A stretch of 64,000 bases of DNA, taken from the NCBI GenBank assembly GCA_964386005.1, contig CAYLSB010000018.1, positions 1-64,000 on the forward strand, written 5' to 3'. The notes beneath the pieces were generated by a model. That model saw only the letters and a list, made by a program, of their open reading frames with translations. It had not been told where the DNA came from and did no database searches. Both the position numbers and the translations under genes were made by a program. Below are positions 27,312 through 35,412 of this stretch, piece by piece (position 1 is the first letter of the stretch; each line of letters starts with the position of its first letter). This DNA is from FEN-1350 sp964386005 (GTDB taxonomy: Bacteria > Planctomycetota > Phycisphaerae > Sedimentisphaerales > Anaerohalosphaeraceae).

Positions 27312-27926
27312 ATGGACGGGTCTAATATATCAGTTATGGCCGACGGGAGAGACGACAGCGTGATGAGCGCCGAACCGGCCGAGGTCCGCGAGAGAACGTT
27401 GATCCGACGGGCCGGCCGGGGTGAGGAAGGTGCGTTCGCAGAAATCGTAGAGATGTATCGAGAAGAGATCGCAAGACTTGCCGGCCGAATGCTCGGATGG
27501 GATCCCGATGTGGATGATGTTGTTCAGGATGTGCTGTTGTCGGTCTATACGGCCCTGGGACGGTTCGATCATCGATGTTCGCTTCGAAGCTGGCTTTTTC
27601 GCATTACGGTGAACAAGTGCCGCACACATCGTCTGCGGCGGATGCTGCGGCTGAAACGGTTCGTGTCGGCCGCGTCGATCGCGGATGAGCCCCATGTCGA
27701 GGCGGAGAATCGATCGCAGACCGACGAACGGGATCGGGCCGTACGACAGGCGGTGCGAGGATTGCCGCCGCGATATCGCGAACCGGTGGTCCTGCGATAC
27801 CTGTACGGCATGGAAACCGACGAAATGTTTGAAGTACTCGGAATCCGCCGGAACGCATTGAATGTACGTTTGTCGCGCGGGCGCCAATTGCTTCGGGACC
27901 AATTGGCCGAATGGTTTGAGGAATGA
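27312..27926 (+). CDS. ECF-type RNA polymerase sigma factor
   Basis: 204 residues. Region 2 is ARLAGRMLGWDPDVDDVVQDVLLSVYTALGRFD with the DVDDVVQDV motif of sigma-70 region 2.2. Region 4 is LPPRYREPVVLRYLYGMETDEMFEVLGIRRNALNVRLSRGRQLLRD. No regions 1 or 3, hence ECF class. It is followed after 33 bp by a single-pass membrane protein and a coiled-coil protein. This gives a sigma factor/anti-sigma-like layout, so the operon is probably self-regulated. The start at ATG 27312 has a weak GGAACGAGG site; ATG 27336 is possible. Confidence 0.9.
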   Translation: MDGSNISVMADGRDDSVMSAEPAEVRERTLIRRAGRGEEGAFAEIVEMYREEIARLAGRMLGWDPDVDDVVQDVLLSVYTALGRFDHRCSLRSWLFRITVNKCRTHRLRRMLRLKRFVSAASIADEPHVEAENRSQTDERDRAVRQAVRGLPPRYREPVVLRYLYGMETDEMFEVLGIRRNALNVRLSRGRQLLRDQLAEWFEE

Positions 27927-27959
27927 TTGAATATTGGGATTTGACAGGATTGGGGATAC

Positions 27960-28532
27960 ATGATGGATGAACGATTGATCCAAATGCTTTGCGATGCCGA
28001 CCGAACGGCCGGAACGCCGCATGTGGCCGACGCGGCGATTCTGGCCGGAATCACGTGCCGCAGGGCCCATGCGCGGAAGATCCGGCGGATGGCTATTGGC
28101 ATTGGCGCCGCGGCGACGATCGCGATCCTCGCGACAATGGCCGTCACGATCCGGATTGAGCAGCAACGGATTGAGCACATACAGCGGCAGATCGCCGAAC
28201 TGACGGAAAGAACCGATGCCACAGTGGCGTTCGTGAAAACGATTCTCGAAGAGCATGACGACCGACAGAAGCTGGTCCGACTGAATCAGCAACTCGCGTC
28301 GATTTCCGATCCAATCAAGGAGATCCAGAACCGTGTGGATGAAACGGCATTCGCAATGCTCTATCAGGCGGATATGCTCTATAAACAATTGAATCTGAAA
28401 GAATCCGCCGTTCAGGCCTATCAGCGGGTGATCGAATTGTTCCCGGACAATCGCTGGGCGGAAACGGCCCGAGAACGGATTAAACAAATCGAAGAACAAC
28501 TTCAAATTGAACCGAAAGGAGATGTGTTATGA
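27960..28532 (+). CDS. Single-pass membrane protein, putative anti-sigma factor
   Basis: 190 residues. A cytosolic head of about 40 residues precedes one transmembrane segment (about 44-63, AIGIGAAATIAILATMAVTI), then a coiled coil (65-115) and a TPR-like helical pair (LYKQLNLKESAVQAYQRVIELFPDN). The position straight after an ECF sigma factor gene and the topology suggest an anti-sigma factor or sensor. No zinc-binding HxxxCxxC motif is present, so it is not a ZAS-type anti-sigma factor. The stop overlaps the next start by 4 bp (ATGA). Confidence 0.65.
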   Translation: MMDERLIQMLCDADRTAGTPHVADAAILAGITCRRAHARKIRRMAIGIGAAATIAILATMAVTIRIEQQRIEHIQRQIAELTERTDATVAFVKTILEEHDDRQKLVRLNQQLASISDPIKEIQNRVDETAFAMLYQADMLYKQLNLKESAVQAYQRVIELFPDNRWAETARERIKQIEEQLQIEPKGDVL

Positions 28533-30184
28533 AGATTCGACCTATTACGATGGCAATGGTGATGATCGCAATGGGGGTTGCGACGGTATTCGTGAGAGCG
28601 GGCGGGGAATCCGACAAGACGGCCAAATCCTCCGAACGAGTGAAGGCCTACGATGCAAAGGAAATTTCCAATACGACCGTCGCTCGATGTATCCTCCGGA
28701 TTTCGTATGATCCATCCGTGCTGCCGCTGAACTGGGAGATGGTGAATTACCTGATTAATAGCTCCGGAATTCTCGGAAAGGTTGCCAGAGAAATCCTCGA
28801 AGCGAATGAATTCCCGGTTGTTTCCCTCGAGGAACTCAACCCCCCTGACCGTACGATGCCGATGGGTGGAATGGAAGGCGGGATGAGCGGTATGGGGATG
28901 GTCGGAGGAATGATGGGAGGGGGCTACGGGATGATGGGAGGCATGGGAGGTGGAATGGGGATGGGCGGGGGAATGGGTGGGATGGAACCCGGGATGATGG
29001 GCGGAGGAATGGGTATGGGAGGTTTCGGCGGAGGATACGGCGCTCAACGCGAGGACATACCGATATCCGCCACGCAGCCGGAAGCCCCTGAAGCTCCAGC
29101 CCCTCCCGCAGGTCCATCAGAACCGGGGATACCGCCATCGAGTAATGTGCCGGATCGGAATTCTGCGGAGGCCTTTCGGAATCAGGCCCAGCAAATGGCT
29201 CGGGAAGCGCAGCAACGAGCCCGTGATGCCGAACTTCGCGCCATGGAGGCCCGCAAAATGGCGGATGTACTGGCATCTGAACTCGGCAGATCGACGGGAT
29301 CTCGATATGGGCGTCTGGAATCAGTCGATTTGACGCCGCAAATCCAATCGGGCACTACGCGAAACCTCCTGTTCCGTTTTGAGATCGAACTGAATGCTCA
29401 CAAACCCGCGGCGACCGAGGCGATGGAGGCCATCATCGTCCTGCTGCGAAATACGCTGGAACAACAGTTCGAGCAGCATAAGGAACGGATAGCCAAGCGG
29501 ATGGATCAGGTCGAACGACAGGCCGCCGAAGCGGAAGTGGAGGTTCGAAAACTACAGGAGCAATTACGGGAATTGTCGTCCTCGAAGGCATTGAATCGTG
29601 ATCCGTTAATGGAAGAAATCTCTCGATCGGAAGAGCAGATTCGCAAGTTTAAGATGGAAAAGGAGTTGAACGGTATCCAGATGGACAGGTTGTACCAACA
29701 GATCGAAGAGGCGAAAAAGAATACCGTGAATCAGATATCGGGAGATGCGGTTTTGAGAGATCTTGAAAAGATGTTGAAAATCGCGGAGGAGCGTGTCGCC
29801 GTCGCCGAAAAAATGGTCGCGGCCGGGCAAGCCAACCAGAATGCGGTTCAGGATGCGATGGAAAAATTAATGCGGGCCAACATCGAACTGGCTCAGCGGA
29901 GAGAGCTGCTTGGCGCTTCGGCGGGAACCGAACGGATCAACGATCTGCTCAAGCGGATCAGCGAACTGTCTCTTCGAGAAGCGCAAAATGAAATTCAGTT
30001 GAAGCATCTGAACGACCGAATCGCCCAATCACGACTGTGGCTGAATCAATCGGTGGATTATGAGATCCTGAACCTGCGTCTGGATTTGGCGAGGGAAAAA
30101 CTTCGCGAGGCGCTGCGGCGCGCCGCTTCCATCCGGAACTTCCAGCCGGAGCCGCCGACCGTGGAGGCCCTTGGAGCGAATTAA
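28529..30184 (+). CDS. Exported Gly/Met-rich protein with long coiled coils
   Basis: 551 residues of no known family. The N-terminus is a signal-like hydrophobic run (MAMVMIAMGVATVFVRA). Residues about 113-172 are almost only Gly and Met in GGM repeats. A Pro-rich linker and then alpha-helical coiled coil fill about 215-540 (AFRNQAQQMAREAQQRARDAELRAMEARK and later heptads), with a short globular stretch (LTPQIQSGTTRNLLFRFEIEL) between helices. It is probably an extended structural or scaffold protein in the periplasm. It overlaps the membrane protein gene by 4 bp in the sigma-factor operon. Confidence 0.7.
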   Translation: MKIRPITMAMVMIAMGVATVFVRAGGESDKTAKSSERVKAYDAKEISNTTVARCILRISYDPSVLPLNWEMVNYLINSSGILGKVAREILEANEFPVVSLEELNPPDRTMPMGGMEGGMSGMGMVGGMMGGGYGMMGGMGGGMGMGGGMGGMEPGMMGGGMGMGGFGGGYGAQREDIPISATQPEAPEAPAPPAGPSEPGIPPSSNVPDRNSAEAFRNQAQQMAREAQQRARDAELRAMEARKMADVLASELGRSTGSRYGRLESVDLTPQIQSGTTRNLLFRFEIELNAHKPAATEAMEAIIVLLRNTLEQQFEQHKERIAKRMDQVERQAAEAEVEVRKLQEQLRELSSSKALNRDPLMEEISRSEEQIRKFKMEKELNGIQMDRLYQQIEEAKKNTVNQISGDAVLRDLEKMLKIAEERVAVAEKMVAAGQANQNAVQDAMEKLMRANIELAQRRELLGASAGTERINDLLKRISELSLREAQNEIQLKHLNDRIAQSRLWLNQSVDYEILNLRLDLAREKLREALRRAASIRNFQPEPPTVEALGAN

Positions 30185-30227
30185 GATCGATGTCTTGTCG
30201 ATATAGGCCGGTGACCATCATTCAAAC

Positions 30228-30257
30228 AACGGGCGCCCGAGTCGGGTCGCCCGTTTT
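30228..30257. terminator. Bidirectional terminator between convergent genes
   Basis: AACGGGCG (30228-30235) pairs with CGCCCGTT (30248-30255), with an inner CCCG/CGGG stem and TTTT ending at 30257. It lies between the coiled-coil gene (plus) and the tubulin-like gene (minus) and would serve the plus-strand operon and, less well, the other strand. Confidence 0.8.
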
Positions 30258-30258
30258 G

Positions 30259-31515
30259 CTATCCATGGACAAGGCGGCGGAAACGCGGATCGGGGGCCTC
30301 GAGTCCGCCAAGGAGCGTATAGAGGCGGAGGACTTCGGTATCGTCTTCGTAGATACCGCGGTGGACGGTGGCGTTGCCGGTGATCTGAGCCAGCGTGTCA
30401 AACGCGTAGTGGATGGTTTCGGGCAGACCGGGAATTTCGGCAAACTGGTTTTTGCCGCCGACGACGATACAACCGACGACGCGGGCGGTTGTTGGATCGA
30501 ACGATCCGGCCAACAGCGAGGAATCAAGTCGGTCGCGGATGGCCCGCGTGATGCAGTTGCGGTCATGCAGGTTGTGGATTTCGGTATAGCCGATTGCCGC
30601 ACATCCGCCGGCCGTTAGAACACTCGAATAGTCGGCCGGATCAAAAGCGGTATATTCGCTGGGCTGGAAACTGAGGCGGTTGAACACGTCGAACAATTCG
30701 GCGATACGGCGGTTGACCGTCGGCCAATACGACTTGACCGTCAGATTGGATGAGTTCGGGCAGACCCGATCATTATCGATGATGACCAGCGGCGAGATTT
30801 CGCCTCGATGGGCCATCAGGGCCAGGTCGCGAGCGATCATGGAAGCGTTGCGTCCCACCACGCCCGCTGACGCCTCTCCCGCAGCGGGCAGGGTCATCAA
30901 CACCCCGACGCTCTTGCCGGATCGTTGCAGGCCGATCTGACGGGCGTAATTGCGGGCCAGGGCGATCAGTTCCGGCGCGGCGCCTCCGCCGGTGCCTCCG
31001 CCCGCCCCAAAACAAATCATGATATGGTCCGTATCGCCGCCGAAGGATTTATGCATGCGTTCGAGAATCTTTTCCTGATGGAGCAGAATGGCCTTTCGCC
31101 CAAGGGACATATCCTTACCCGCTCCTTCAAGGCCGATATCGAGAATCATCTTGTGCGAAGGGGGGAGATCCAGACGATCGAGATCACGATGCGTGGTGTT
31201 GAGGGCCAATGTTTTTCCATACCCGAGCAAACGAAAAGCCGCAAGGACACGGCCGCCGCAGTGGCCGGCGCCAAGCCATGCGAACCGAACCGAACCGATC
31301 GCGGAACGCCTGCAGCGCGTCCGTACGGGGGCCTTGGCCGGAATAAGGCCGATCGACTCCGGGGCCTCAAACTCGGGCTCATACACCGCCGGACGGAAGG
31401 ATGGAATCATCCGTCTGATTTTTTTGATCTGAGATGGATTCATCGTTATCGATCTCGTGGCAGGATCCATACAACGGAAATTTTCGGCGGACTCCGCCGT
31501 TTGTATGTCGGACAC
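30259..31515 (-). CDS. FtsZ/tubulin-superfamily GTPase, paralogue without the basic tail
   Basis: Up to 418 residues (GTG 31515); ATG 31443 would give 394 and may be the real start, since no good Shine-Dalgarno supports either. It has the T1 glycine loop WLGAGHCGGR, ALNTTHRDL, GRKA, the tubulin/FtsZ signature GAGGGTGGGAAPELIALA, and a T7-like loop FDPADYSSVLTAGGCAAIG with both acidic residues. GTP binding and polymer-dependent hydrolysis are therefore plausible. The FtsZ C-terminal peptide that binds FtsA/ZipA is absent. Its closest relative in the window is the next gene upstream, with which it shares almost every motif. Confidence 0.85.
   Translation of the reverse strand: MSDIQTAESAENFRCMDPATRSITMNPSQIKKIRRMIPSFRPAVYEPEFEAPESIGLIPAKAPVRTRCRRSAIGSVRFAWLGAGHCGGRVLAAFRLLGYGKTLALNTTHRDLDRLDLPPSHKMILDIGLEGAGKDMSLGRKAILLHQEKILERMHKSFGGDTDHIMICFGAGGGTGGGAAPELIALARNYARQIGLQRSGKSVGVLMTLPAAGEASAGVVGRNASMIARDLALMAHRGEISPLVIIDNDRVCPNSSNLTVKSYWPTVNRRIAELFDVFNRLSFQPSEYTAFDPADYSSVLTAGGCAAIGYTEIHNLHDRNCITRAIRDRLDSSLLAGSFDPTTARVVGCIVVGGKNQFAEIPGLPETIHYAFDTLAQITGNATVHRGIYEDDTEVLRLYTLLGGLEAPDPRFRRLVHG
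31485..31499. repeat. 15-bp perfect palindrome at the 5' end of the tubulin-like gene
   Basis: CGGCGGA and TCCGCCG arms flank one central base (31485-31499). If the gene starts at ATG 31443 this lies in its leader; if at GTG 31515, inside the first codons. It could be an operator or an mRNA hairpin. Confidence 0.5.
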
Positions 31516-31651
31516 TATCAGTCATGAATTTAGCAATAGATAAGGGGAAAGCAGGCGTCGGATTGAATCGTATCTGAGATCGTCGATGATATGGATTATG
31601 GGACGTTGAAAAAACAATTGACCCGAGTCGGAAGTGTTCAAGAAAAGAAAT

Positions 31652-31756
31652 ACCGGTTAAACCGGTGGCATTATTGGATTCATGCAAAGTTTGCCCGCTG
31701 TCTTCCAATACTACTGGAAGACAACGGTTATTTCCATCCACCAGTCTTACCGGTGG
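31652..31756. repeat. Cluster of three inverted repeats between the tubulin-like genes
   Basis: ACCGGT occurs twice (31652-31657, 31661-31666). GTCTTCCA / TGGAAGAC (31700-31707, 31715-31722) is a perfect 8-bp inverted repeat. CCACC / GGTGG (31738-31756) is a third. ACCGGTGG followed by CATT or TATT recurs at 31661 and 31749. The 315-bp gap has no gene. Possible roles are terminator or processing hairpins of the first gene, operators for the second, or a DNA site for the partner protein. Confidence 0.6.
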
Positions 31757-31829
31757 TATTCAAATCGGAAGAATAAAACGGCCGGGAGTGGAGCGCACAC
31801 CCGGCCGTGGAATCAGCAACGAGATATAC

Positions 31830-33209
31830 CTACGAGGAGATCAGGTCTTCAATCCGTTCGGTGGGGAAATCCAGCCCTCCGAGAATGGTATAGACCCGCA
31901 GCGATTCGCGGTTGTCTTCATAAATGCCGCGATGGATGGTGGCCTTACCGGTGATCTCCGCGAGAACATCGAAAGCGAAGTTGATGTTGTCCTGGAGATT
32001 GGGCGTGTTGGCCATCATGGCCTTGCCGCCGACGATGGTACAGCCGGCGATCTTGGCACTGGCGAGATTGAAACCGTCGGTCAGGAGCGTCTTGGAAAGA
32101 TTCTGCCGGACGGCCTCGGACAGAGCGAAACGATCCTGGAACCGATCGACCTTGGTCAGACCCATAATCGCACAACCGCCGGCTCGAAGGACGCTGTGGT
32201 AATCCACCGGATCGAGCGTCGTGTACGGGGAATTGAGGGCGCTGAGACGATTGAAGACATCAAAGAGTCCCGCAACGGTATTGTTGATGGTCGGCCAATA
32301 GGCCTTGACTGTTAGCCCGGGATACATCTTGGCGATTTTCTCATTATCGACGATGATCAATGGAGAAATTTGCCCTTCGGAGGCCATTCGGCCCAACTCC
32401 ATGGCGATCTTGTAGGCGTTCTGAGCAACCTGGGGCGAAGCGGATTCGCCGACGGTGGGCAGGGTCATGATTGCGCCTACGGCCTTTTGCGGTTCGGCCT
32501 CGCCGATGGAACGGATGTAGGTCTTGGCGACATCGATCAGCTCGACGGCCGAGCCGCCGCCCGTACCGCCGCCGGCGCCGAAGCAGACCATGACATGATC
32601 GACTTCGGTACCGAAGGTTTTGATGGCCAAATGCAAAATATCCTGCTTGGTTCGCATGACGGCCTCGCGACCGCGGGACATTTCTTTACCGGCGCCCTTT
32701 TCGCCGATATCCATCAAATACTTGTGGGCGCCAGGCACATCGAGCAGATCCAGATCATGGTGGGTGGTATTCACGGCGATCGACTTTTTATAGCCGAGAT
32801 CGAAAAACGATTTGACGAGACGCCCGCCGGCCTGACCGGAACCGATCCATGCATAACGGGTCGATCCAAAGCTGGAATCCTTGACGCCGGTATCGACCAG
32901 AGGTTTAACCTGATACTGTTCCAGTTCGAGGACAGGAATGGTCTCTTTGGGCGCGGGTTTGACGACCGGGACCTTTTTGATCACGGGCCTTTTCGGGGCG
33001 GTTTTCTTGACGACTGCCCTTTTCGCCGCGGTCTTCTTCGCGACCTTTTTGGCGACGGTCTTTTTCACGACCTTCTTGACGCGCTTCCTGGCCTTCGCCC
33101 TGACGACCTTCTTTTTCGGTCTTGCGACTTTGACCTTTCTGGTTTTGGCCTTCGCCGTGACCTTCTTCTTTGCGACCTTTTTCCTGACCACTTTCTTTGC
33201 CTTAGCCAT
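31830..33209 (-). CDS. FtsZ/tubulin-superfamily GTPase with an N-terminal histone H1-like basic tail
   Basis: 459 residues. Residues 1 to about 88 are almost entirely Lys, Ala, Val, Arg and Pro (KKVAKK-type repeats), like histone H1 tails or chlamydial Hc proteins, and should bind nucleic acid. The GTPase starts near residue 117: WIGSGQAGGRLV (compare tubulin GQAGNQ), AVNTTHHDLDLL, GAGKEMSRGREA, signature GAGGGTGGGSA (Gly211-Gly219 region) and the T7-like LDPVDYHSVLRAGGCAIMG with both Asp. No FtsZ-type C-terminal peptide. GGAGG is 7 bases before ATG 33209; an earlier in-frame ATG overlaps it. The same-strand paralogue is 315 bp downstream. Confidence 0.88.
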   Translation of the reverse strand: MAKAKKVVRKKVAKKKVTAKAKTRKVKVARPKKKVVRAKARKRVKKVVKKTVAKKVAKKTAAKRAVVKKTAPKRPVIKKVPVVKPAPKETIPVLELEQYQVKPLVDTGVKDSSFGSTRYAWIGSGQAGGRLVKSFFDLGYKKSIAVNTTHHDLDLLDVPGAHKYLMDIGEKGAGKEMSRGREAVMRTKQDILHLAIKTFGTEVDHVMVCFGAGGGTGGGSAVELIDVAKTYIRSIGEAEPQKAVGAIMTLPTVGESASPQVAQNAYKIAMELGRMASEGQISPLIIVDNEKIAKMYPGLTVKAYWPTINNTVAGLFDVFNRLSALNSPYTTLDPVDYHSVLRAGGCAIMGLTKVDRFQDRFALSEAVRQNLSKTLLTDGFNLASAKIAGCTIVGGKAMMANTPNLQDNINFAFDVLAEITGKATIHRGIYEDNRESLRVYTILGGLDFPTERIEDLISS

Positions 33210-33274
33210 GACTGAACCTCCCATAGGTTATTTCATCCATGAACCCGAAGGGCGATTTCGTAACCCGTCGGAAA

Positions 33275-33288
33275 ATCGTACATACGAT
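33275..33288. repeat. Inverted repeat upstream of the tailed tubulin-like gene
   Basis: ATCGTA (33275-33280) and TACGAT (33283-33288) form a perfect 6+6 palindrome with a 2-bp centre, 66 bp before the ATG. It is a candidate operator. Confidence 0.45.
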
Positions 33289-33449
33289 ATATGTCTTTGG
33301 TATGTCGGCTTTTATGGGAATCGGCTGAATAAAAATTTGCATACAAAATTCATCAAGTTATCGGATGGTAAAGAGCGCAGAACCGCAAGTTGGAGGGACG
33401 GACGCCAAGGAGAGATCCAGACTCCCACATCCGGACAAACCCAATCATG

Positions 33450-33523
33450 GGTGGAAGACGGGATTTGAACCCGCGACCCTGAGAACCACAATCTCATGCT
33501 CTAACCAACTGAGCTACTTCCAC
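33450..33523 (-). tRNA. tRNA-His (anticodon GTG)
   Basis: On the minus strand: acceptor GUGGAAG/CUUCCAC, anticodon stem UGAGA/UCUCA around the loop UUGUGGU (anticodon GTG), and T arm GCGGG-UUCAAAU-CCCGU. The base before position 1 is G (33524) and the discriminator is C73, the G-1/C73 pair that identifies histidine tRNAs. No full CCA is encoded. Confidence 0.95.
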
Positions 33524-33709
33524 CATCCGGCGAATGACAATCGCCCTTGAAACTAACATTATATCGGCCGGCGTCGGTTTGTCAATGACAGGTTTTCAAC
33601 GTCTATTATTATCGGGCAATGCGAAAGCGGCCTTGTCAAGACATAATTGCTCTGGTATTGTTTGACTTTCACAAATAAACAATACGAATGCCGGATGAAC
33701 GGACAGAGC

Positions 33710-34129
33710 ATGGACTACCCAAAGGGAATGACAATTCAAAGCTACACAATTACGGTGAAGCCGAGATATTGCGAGACGGACCAGGCAGGGGTGATTCACC
33801 ATACAGTGTATCCGGTCTGGTTCGAAATGGGTCGAACCGAGTTGTTGAGAGCTAATGGATTGGCTTATCGGGATCTGGAGAAGTCGGGCGTCCTGTTTGT
33901 GGTGGCTGAAATGACAGTGAAGTATCGACGACCGGCATTTTACGATGAATCCCTGGAACTGACAACGCGTTGCACGAAGATCACGGTAGCCAGAGTGGAA
34001 CACAGTTACCAATTGAAACGGCCCTCTACGGGATTGATTCTGGCAGAAGGTTCAACAATCCTGGCCTGCGTGGATCAACAGGGAAAACCACAACGGATGC
34101 CGGAATTCATGTACCCAGTGGAATCCTGA
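33710..34129 (+). CDS. Hotdog-fold acyl-CoA thioesterase (YbgC/4-hydroxybenzoyl-CoA type)
   Basis: About 139 residues. The motif RYCETDQAGVIHHTVYPVWFEMGRTELLR holds the Asp and His of the YbgC/4HBT family, and AEMTVKYRRPAFYDESLELTTR is the usual second half. It should hydrolyse short acyl-CoA or acyl-ACP thioesters in the cytoplasm. The start is uncertain between ATG 33695, 33710 and 33728. The last fits family length best, but AAAGGGA touches it. No partner genes. Confidence 0.85.
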   Translation: MDYPKGMTIQSYTITVKPRYCETDQAGVIHHTVYPVWFEMGRTELLRANGLAYRDLEKSGVLFVVAEMTVKYRRPAFYDESLELTTRCTKITVARVEHSYQLKRPSTGLILAEGSTILACVDQQGKPQRMPEFMYPVES

Positions 34130-34221
34130 ACAATATTATTTCTTCGTCTCATAATGCTGGCGAATTTGGGTAAATTTTCGGATTATATGTTAAGATATTG
34201 CATTATATTATTAATATTATC

Positions 34222-34250
34222 TTGACATTAACTTGCGCTTCTGGTATAAT
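34222..34250 (+). promoter_or_regulatory. Consensus sigma70 promoter
   Basis: A perfect TTGACA (34222-34227), a 17-bp spacer and a perfect TATAAT (34245-34250). It drives a region that holds only very small ORFs and ends at a terminator near 34873. Confidence 0.85.
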
Positions 34251-34296
34251 CCAGATTGTTGATTGAATAATTTCTCCTTTGTCGGGGGGTAAAAAT

Positions 34297-34362
34297 ATGA
34301 GTATGACAAATCAAATGGTATTGGCTGTGGAAGGCGCTCGTGGTCCGCCGGAAAGACCCTGA
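34297..34362 (+). CDS. Possible 21-residue leader peptide
   Basis: ATG 34297 follows a G-rich ribosome binding site (GGGGGG, 7 bases upstream) about 40 nt after the predicted transcription start. The peptide ends GARGPPERP. Arg-Gly-Pro-Pro close to a C-terminus resembles known ribosome-arrest motifs (RAGP/RAPP types). It may be a stalling leader or a chance ORF. A short GGAAAGACCCTG stretch follows within it. Confidence 0.35.
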   Translation: MSMTNQMVLAVEGARGPPERP

Positions 34363-34408
34363 GAACCGTTTTTTCGAATGAGGGGGTATATACGAGAGGT
34401 TCAATCGA

Positions 34409-34558
34409 ATGATGAAATCAAGAAAAATGCTGATGAATTGGCCACCGAAGGTTGAGGGCCATTGTTTGGATCCGCCGGATTCTGAATCGGAACCTTTTTC
34501 CTTTCGATCCACCGGCAAGGAATCACTTCTTTTTCAACGTACGACTTTCAACCCTTGA
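34409..34558 (+). CDS. Possible 49-residue small protein
   Basis: It starts with two ATG codons, with GAGAGG (34394-34399) nine bases upstream. The sequence begins MMKSRKMLMNWPPKVEG and has no family or membrane segment. It lies in the same transcript as the leader peptide and could be its downstream target. Support is the ribosome binding site and promoter only. Confidence 0.3.
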   Translation: MMKSRKMLMNWPPKVEGHCLDPPDSESEPFSFRSTGKESLLFQRTTFNP

Positions 34559-34843
34559 ATTATCCGCCGAATTGATATTATCGGACATGCTGTTTTGTTT
34601 TTTTTCCTGGATTTTGTTCATACCGGAATGTTTCGTATAGTTTGTTTGTCAGCAGTTCCTTAACGAACCCTTTAAAAAGGAATGTGTGCTTTATGCCGCC
34701 GAGGCCGGATCACAACACGATGTGCAACTTTTATCGCCCGTGCTGGAACGCACACGAACGCGGCCCGCCGGTTTCACCCCGAGAACAGAATTTCAAAGCA
34801 ACACGCAAGGCACTCATTCATCGCGAAATATAATCCAACGAAA

Positions 34844-34873
34844 CACAGCGCGAGACACTCTGTGCTTTTTTTT
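34844..34873 (+). terminator. Terminator-like hairpin with eight T
   Basis: CACAG (34844-34848) and CTGTG (34860-34864) form a 5-bp stem with an 11-nt loop, then C and eight T (34866-34873). On the plus strand it would end the transcript that starts near 34257. It lies just past the convergent dtd stop. Confidence 0.5.
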
Positions 34874-34892
34874 GTGTTCACATTACGAAGGA

Positions 34893-35342
34893 TTACTCCG
34901 ACTGTTTGCTGTCCAGAAGAATTGTAACCGGCCCGTCATGGATAGCGGTGATGTCCATGTGGGCGGCGAAGACTCCGGTGGCTACAGGGACATGTTGACG
35001 GCGGGCCATTTCGACGGCCAGATCGTAAAACATACGGGCTGTTTCGGGATCGGCGGCATCATCAAAACTGGGACGGTGGCCTTTGCGGCAGTTGCCGAAG
35101 AGGGTGAACTGGCTAATCAGCAATATTCCACCGCCGGCGTCGCGGACACTGAGATTCATTTTGCCGTCCGCATCGGGAAATATTCGAAGATTGACGATTT
35201 TGTGGACAATCCATTCGACATCCGCGGAGGTATCGCTTTTTCCTATGCCGAGAAAAACCACGAGCCCCGTTTCGATTCGGCCGGTCATTTCGCCGGCAAC
35301 CTCAACTCGGGCATGTTTGACTCTCTGAACCACCGCGCGCAT
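34893..35342 (-). CDS. dtd: D-aminoacyl-tRNA deacylase
   Basis: 149 residues, the normal length. Family motifs are all present: MRAVVQRVKHARVEV at the start, GGGILLISQFTLFGNCRKGHRPSF (catalytic SQFT region) and AHMDITAIHDGPVTILLDS with the cis-proline region at the end. It removes D-amino acids and glycine from mischarged tRNAs. ATG 35342 has GGGA 9 bases upstream; a start 8 codons earlier is less likely. Single gene. Confidence 0.95.
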   Translation of the reverse strand: MRAVVQRVKHARVEVAGEMTGRIETGLVVFLGIGKSDTSADVEWIVHKIVNLRIFPDADGKMNLSVRDAGGGILLISQFTLFGNCRKGHRPSFDDAADPETARMFYDLAVEMARRQHVPVATGVFAAHMDITAIHDGPVTILLDSKQSE

Positions 35343-35412
35343 ACGCCATTCCCTTCCATGTTCCATTATCCATCGGATGAATCCTGTCCGTCAGACGGTC
35401 GAAGGGAAACAT

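Noticed and set aside
28860..29045. GGM-type repeats in the Gly/Met-rich gene as a possible CRISPR or satellite array
   Set aside because: The repeats are in frame, irregular in length and without spacers; they are low-complexity protein sequence.
32370..33215. Phe/Leu/Asp-rich plus-strand frame opposite the tailed tubulin-like gene
   Set aside because: It is the complement of the lysine-rich tail and GTPase signature. Its hydrophobic look comes from Lys codons read backwards.
34345..34372. Short likeness to the 23S rRNA stretch GGAAAGACCC..GAACC
   Set aside because: Only about 20 bases match loosely and nothing around it resembles rRNA; taken as chance.
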